Source: Vicingaceae bacterium (GTDB lineage: Bacteria; Bacteroidota; Bacteroidia; Flavobacteriales_E; Vicingaceae). Taken from it: a stretch of DNA of 64,000 nucleotides. The stretch covers positions 124,001 to 188,000 of the forward strand of contig JAGYIE010000003.1 of NCBI GenBank assembly GCA_018402765.1, given 5' to 3'. Positions 62,399 through 64,000 of this stretch are shown in pieces. Each line of letters opens with the position of its first letter. The first letter of the stretch is position 1. Below the pieces are notes generated by a model. That model ran no database searches, was not told the DNA's origin, and saw nothing but the letters and a program-made list of their open reading frames with translations. The translations under genes and the position numbers were made by a program.

Positions 62399-64000
62399 TT
62401 ATTTTAGTTTAGCTAACTCGCTCCAAACGAAGTCGATTAACTCTTTTACATAAGTTGACGAAAAGTCAAATTGGATTCCGGCTGTTTCGTAGATTTCTCC
62501 AATAGATTTAGTGTATCCAAGTTCTAAAGCAGCTTTGTAATTTGCAATAGCTTTTGATGGGTCTGATTTGTAGTTTCTCCAAACCGCAATCGCTCCAAGC
62601 TGCGCCATTCCATATTCTATATAATAAAATGGAACTTCGTATAAATGAAGCTGTCGTTGCCATGAATTCAATTTCGCATCTTCCCATCCACTCCAATCTG
62701 TTAAGGTGCCTGAAAATTTGTCGTTTATTCTTTCCCAAGCTTCGTATCGCTCAGGTAGGTTATGTGTTGGATTTTGATAGATCCAATGCTGAAAATTATC
62801 AATTGTAGCTACCCAAGGGAGGGTTTGTAAAACACCTTCAAGTTGCTCTATTTTTGCTCGTTTTAGGTCTTCTTTATCATCAAAAAATACATCCCAATGA
62901 TCCATGCTTATTAATTCCATGCTCATAGATGCCAATTCGGCAACTTCAGATGGTGTATTTTGGAAATCGACTAATGGTAAATTATGCATCAAAAAGGAAT
63001 GAACAGCATGGCCTCCTTCGTGCATCATAGTAACCATGTCTCTGAACGTTCCAACTGCATTCATGTAAATAAATGGAATTCCACTTTCATAAAGAGGATA
63101 GTTAAATCCACCTGGCGCTTTACCCTCTTTTGACTCTAAGTCCAAGTAATTTCGGTCTCTCATGGTAGTTAAACACTGCCCGAAATAGGAATCAATTTTG
63201 GTAAAAACTTCAATTGACTTTTGCAATAATTCAGCTCCTGTTTCAAACGGTTTTAATGGTGATTTTCCTGTTAAATCAACACTTTTATCCCAAGGTTTAA
63301 GCGTACCTAAATTTAAGGCTTCTTTTCTTTCTTGATCCAATTTATGCATATAGGGCATCAATGCTTCTTCAATGCTTTCATGAAAATCAAAGCAGTCTTG
63401 AGGAGAATAATCGAATCGACCCATAGCATCAAACATATAATCACGGAAATTTTCATAACCAGCATTTACTGCTACTTGGTGTCTGTCCGTTATAAGCTCA
63501 GAATATAAATTATTTAGCTTGTCTTTATCAGTAAGGCGACGTGTATTTATTTTTTCAAATGTTTCTTTACGAAGAGACCGATCAGTGCTTTCATAGAATT
63601 TAGCAGCCCTTTGAAGTGTCATTTTTTCGCCTTGAATCTCCACCGACATGTCAGCAGCAATAGCCCCAAATTCTTGTGATTTTTGTTCTAGCCGAGTTTG
63701 AATAGGAATATTCTCTTCTCTAAATAATTCTACGCTCTTTCTAATCCCTCGAATCATTATATAGTGAGTTCCCTTTTCTAACTCATCAATAAATGAGGAA
63801 CTCAATAATTTTTTCTCTAGTAAGTTGTTTAATGGAGCAACTTTGGGACTAATCTCCGTTACAAAAAAATTGAAGGATTGCTGTAGTCCTTCATCTTTTG
63901 TATTGATATTCATTTTGATATATCGCCAAGCCATGTCTTCCTCGAGGAAAGCATCTAGCTCACTTTTATTTTTTAACCATTTTTCTAATTCCGTTTTAGA
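62399..64000 (-). CDS. M3-family oligoendopeptidase (5' end off the window)
   Basis: The frame is open from the right edge (TCT at 64000-63998, Ser) to a stop at 62399, giving 533 residues; an estimated 30-40 N-terminal residues are missing. An internal ATG at 63934 is not the start, because protein-like sequence continues upstream (SKTELEKWLKNKSELDAF). The zinc site is MMHEGGHAVHSF (HEGGH at 63008-63022), with the downstream Glu in STPSEVAELASMSME-type sequence. M3 oligoendopeptidases cleave short peptides in the cytoplasm. It lies 29 bp before purB. Confidence 0.92.
   Translation of the reverse strand, partial: SKTELEKWLKNKSELDAFLEEDMAWRYIKMNINTKDEGLQQSFNFFVTEISPKVAPLNNLLEKKLLSSSFIDELEKGTHYIMIRGIRKSVELFREENIPIQTRLEQKSQEFGAIAADMSVEIQGEKMTLQRAAKFYESTDRSLRKETFEKINTRRLTDKDKLNNLYSELITDRHQVAVNAGYENFRDYMFDAMGRFDYSPQDCFDFHESIEEALMPYMHKLDQERKEALNLGTLKPWDKSVDLTGKSPLKPFETGAELLQKSIEVFTKIDSYFGQCLTTMRDRNYLDLESKEGKAPGGFNYPLYESGIPFIYMNAVGTFRDMVTMMHEGGHAVHSFLMHNLPLVDFQNTPSEVAELASMSMELISMDHWDVFFDDKEDLKRAKIEQLEGVLQTLPWVATIDNFQHWIYQNPTHNLPERYEAWERINDKFSGTLTDWSGWEDAKLNSWQRQLHLYEVPFYYIEYGMAQLGAIAVWRNYKSDPSKAIANYKAALELGYTKSIGEIYETAGIQFDFSSTYVKELIDFVWSELAKLK

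Noticed and set aside
1-64000. CRISPR arrays, insertion sequences, tRNA or rRNA genes
   Set aside because: No regular direct repeats, transposase motifs or cloverleaf-like segments were noticed on either strand by eye.

Overview
The window is a stretch of chromosome from an AT-rich member of the Bacteroidota, most likely a Flavobacteriales-like or related environmental lineage. The evidence is a type IX secretion (T9SS) C-terminal sorting domain, a PorE-like PD40 protein, DUF3822, DUF2007 and DUF4399 proteins, a monomeric isocitrate dehydrogenase, starts that mostly lack Shine-Dalgarno sequences, and repeated TAnnTTTG -7 promoter boxes, two of them (purL, rpsF) with a TTG/TTTG box exactly 19 nt upstream. 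No rRNA, tRNA, CRISPR array, insertion sequence or complete prophage was seen.

Layout. 1-3.9 kb is a decaying accessory stretch: an edge-truncated T9SS cargo protein, a DUF4399 lipoprotein, a MntA/HepT toxin-antitoxin pair whose HepT gene is broken by an in-frame TAA just before its catalytic motif, and two degraded remnants. 3.9-12.7 kb holds an amidohydrolase/membrane-protein pair, purL, radC, a polysaccharide deacetylase, upp and a HAD phosphatase. 12.8-23.4 kb is core metabolism and envelope biogenesis: psd-cdsA-DUF2007-ftsH-rsfS, birA, pyrE, a NUDIX protein, and the operon hypothetical-DUF3822-rsmD-coaD-TlpA-like. 23.5-34.4 kb holds a RecD-like helicase, a PorE-like protein with SPOR-like repeats, an alpha/beta-hydrolase-OsmC fusion, and a four-gene operon that looks like a Bacteroidota chaperone-usher-type surface fibre system. 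34.5-45.7 kb holds tpx, a small hydrolase, icd, a CAP-domain protein, an OmpA-like protein, aconitase and an ABC permease. 45.9-47.1 kb is rpsF-rpsR-rplI. 47.2-49.6 kb is an accessory insert between rpsF and dnaX: an orphan Rhs tip with a JAMM-like toxin candidate, a candidate immunity protein and a dead lipoprotein gene. 49.8-54.8 kb is dnaX, a UMF1-type MFS transporter, lhgO and an unknown gene. 55.1-60.9 kb is an ion-flux cluster: mscL, corA, mscS and a 1009-residue P-loop protein. 61-64 kb is purB and an edge-truncated M3 oligoendopeptidase.

How genes work together. purL and purB serve purine synthesis, upp and pyrE serve pyrimidine salvage and synthesis, aconitase and isocitrate dehydrogenase are consecutive TCA steps, and cdsA and psd make phosphatidylethanolamine. 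The most interesting systems are the chaperone-usher-like operon (29.0-34.4 kb), the P-loop protein-MscS-CorA gene set (55.6-60.9 kb), and the Rhs tip with its downstream candidate immunity gene (47.2-48.9 kb). The genome is compact: three convergent pairs overlap at their 3' ends, and two terminator hairpins contain the stop codon of the opposing gene.
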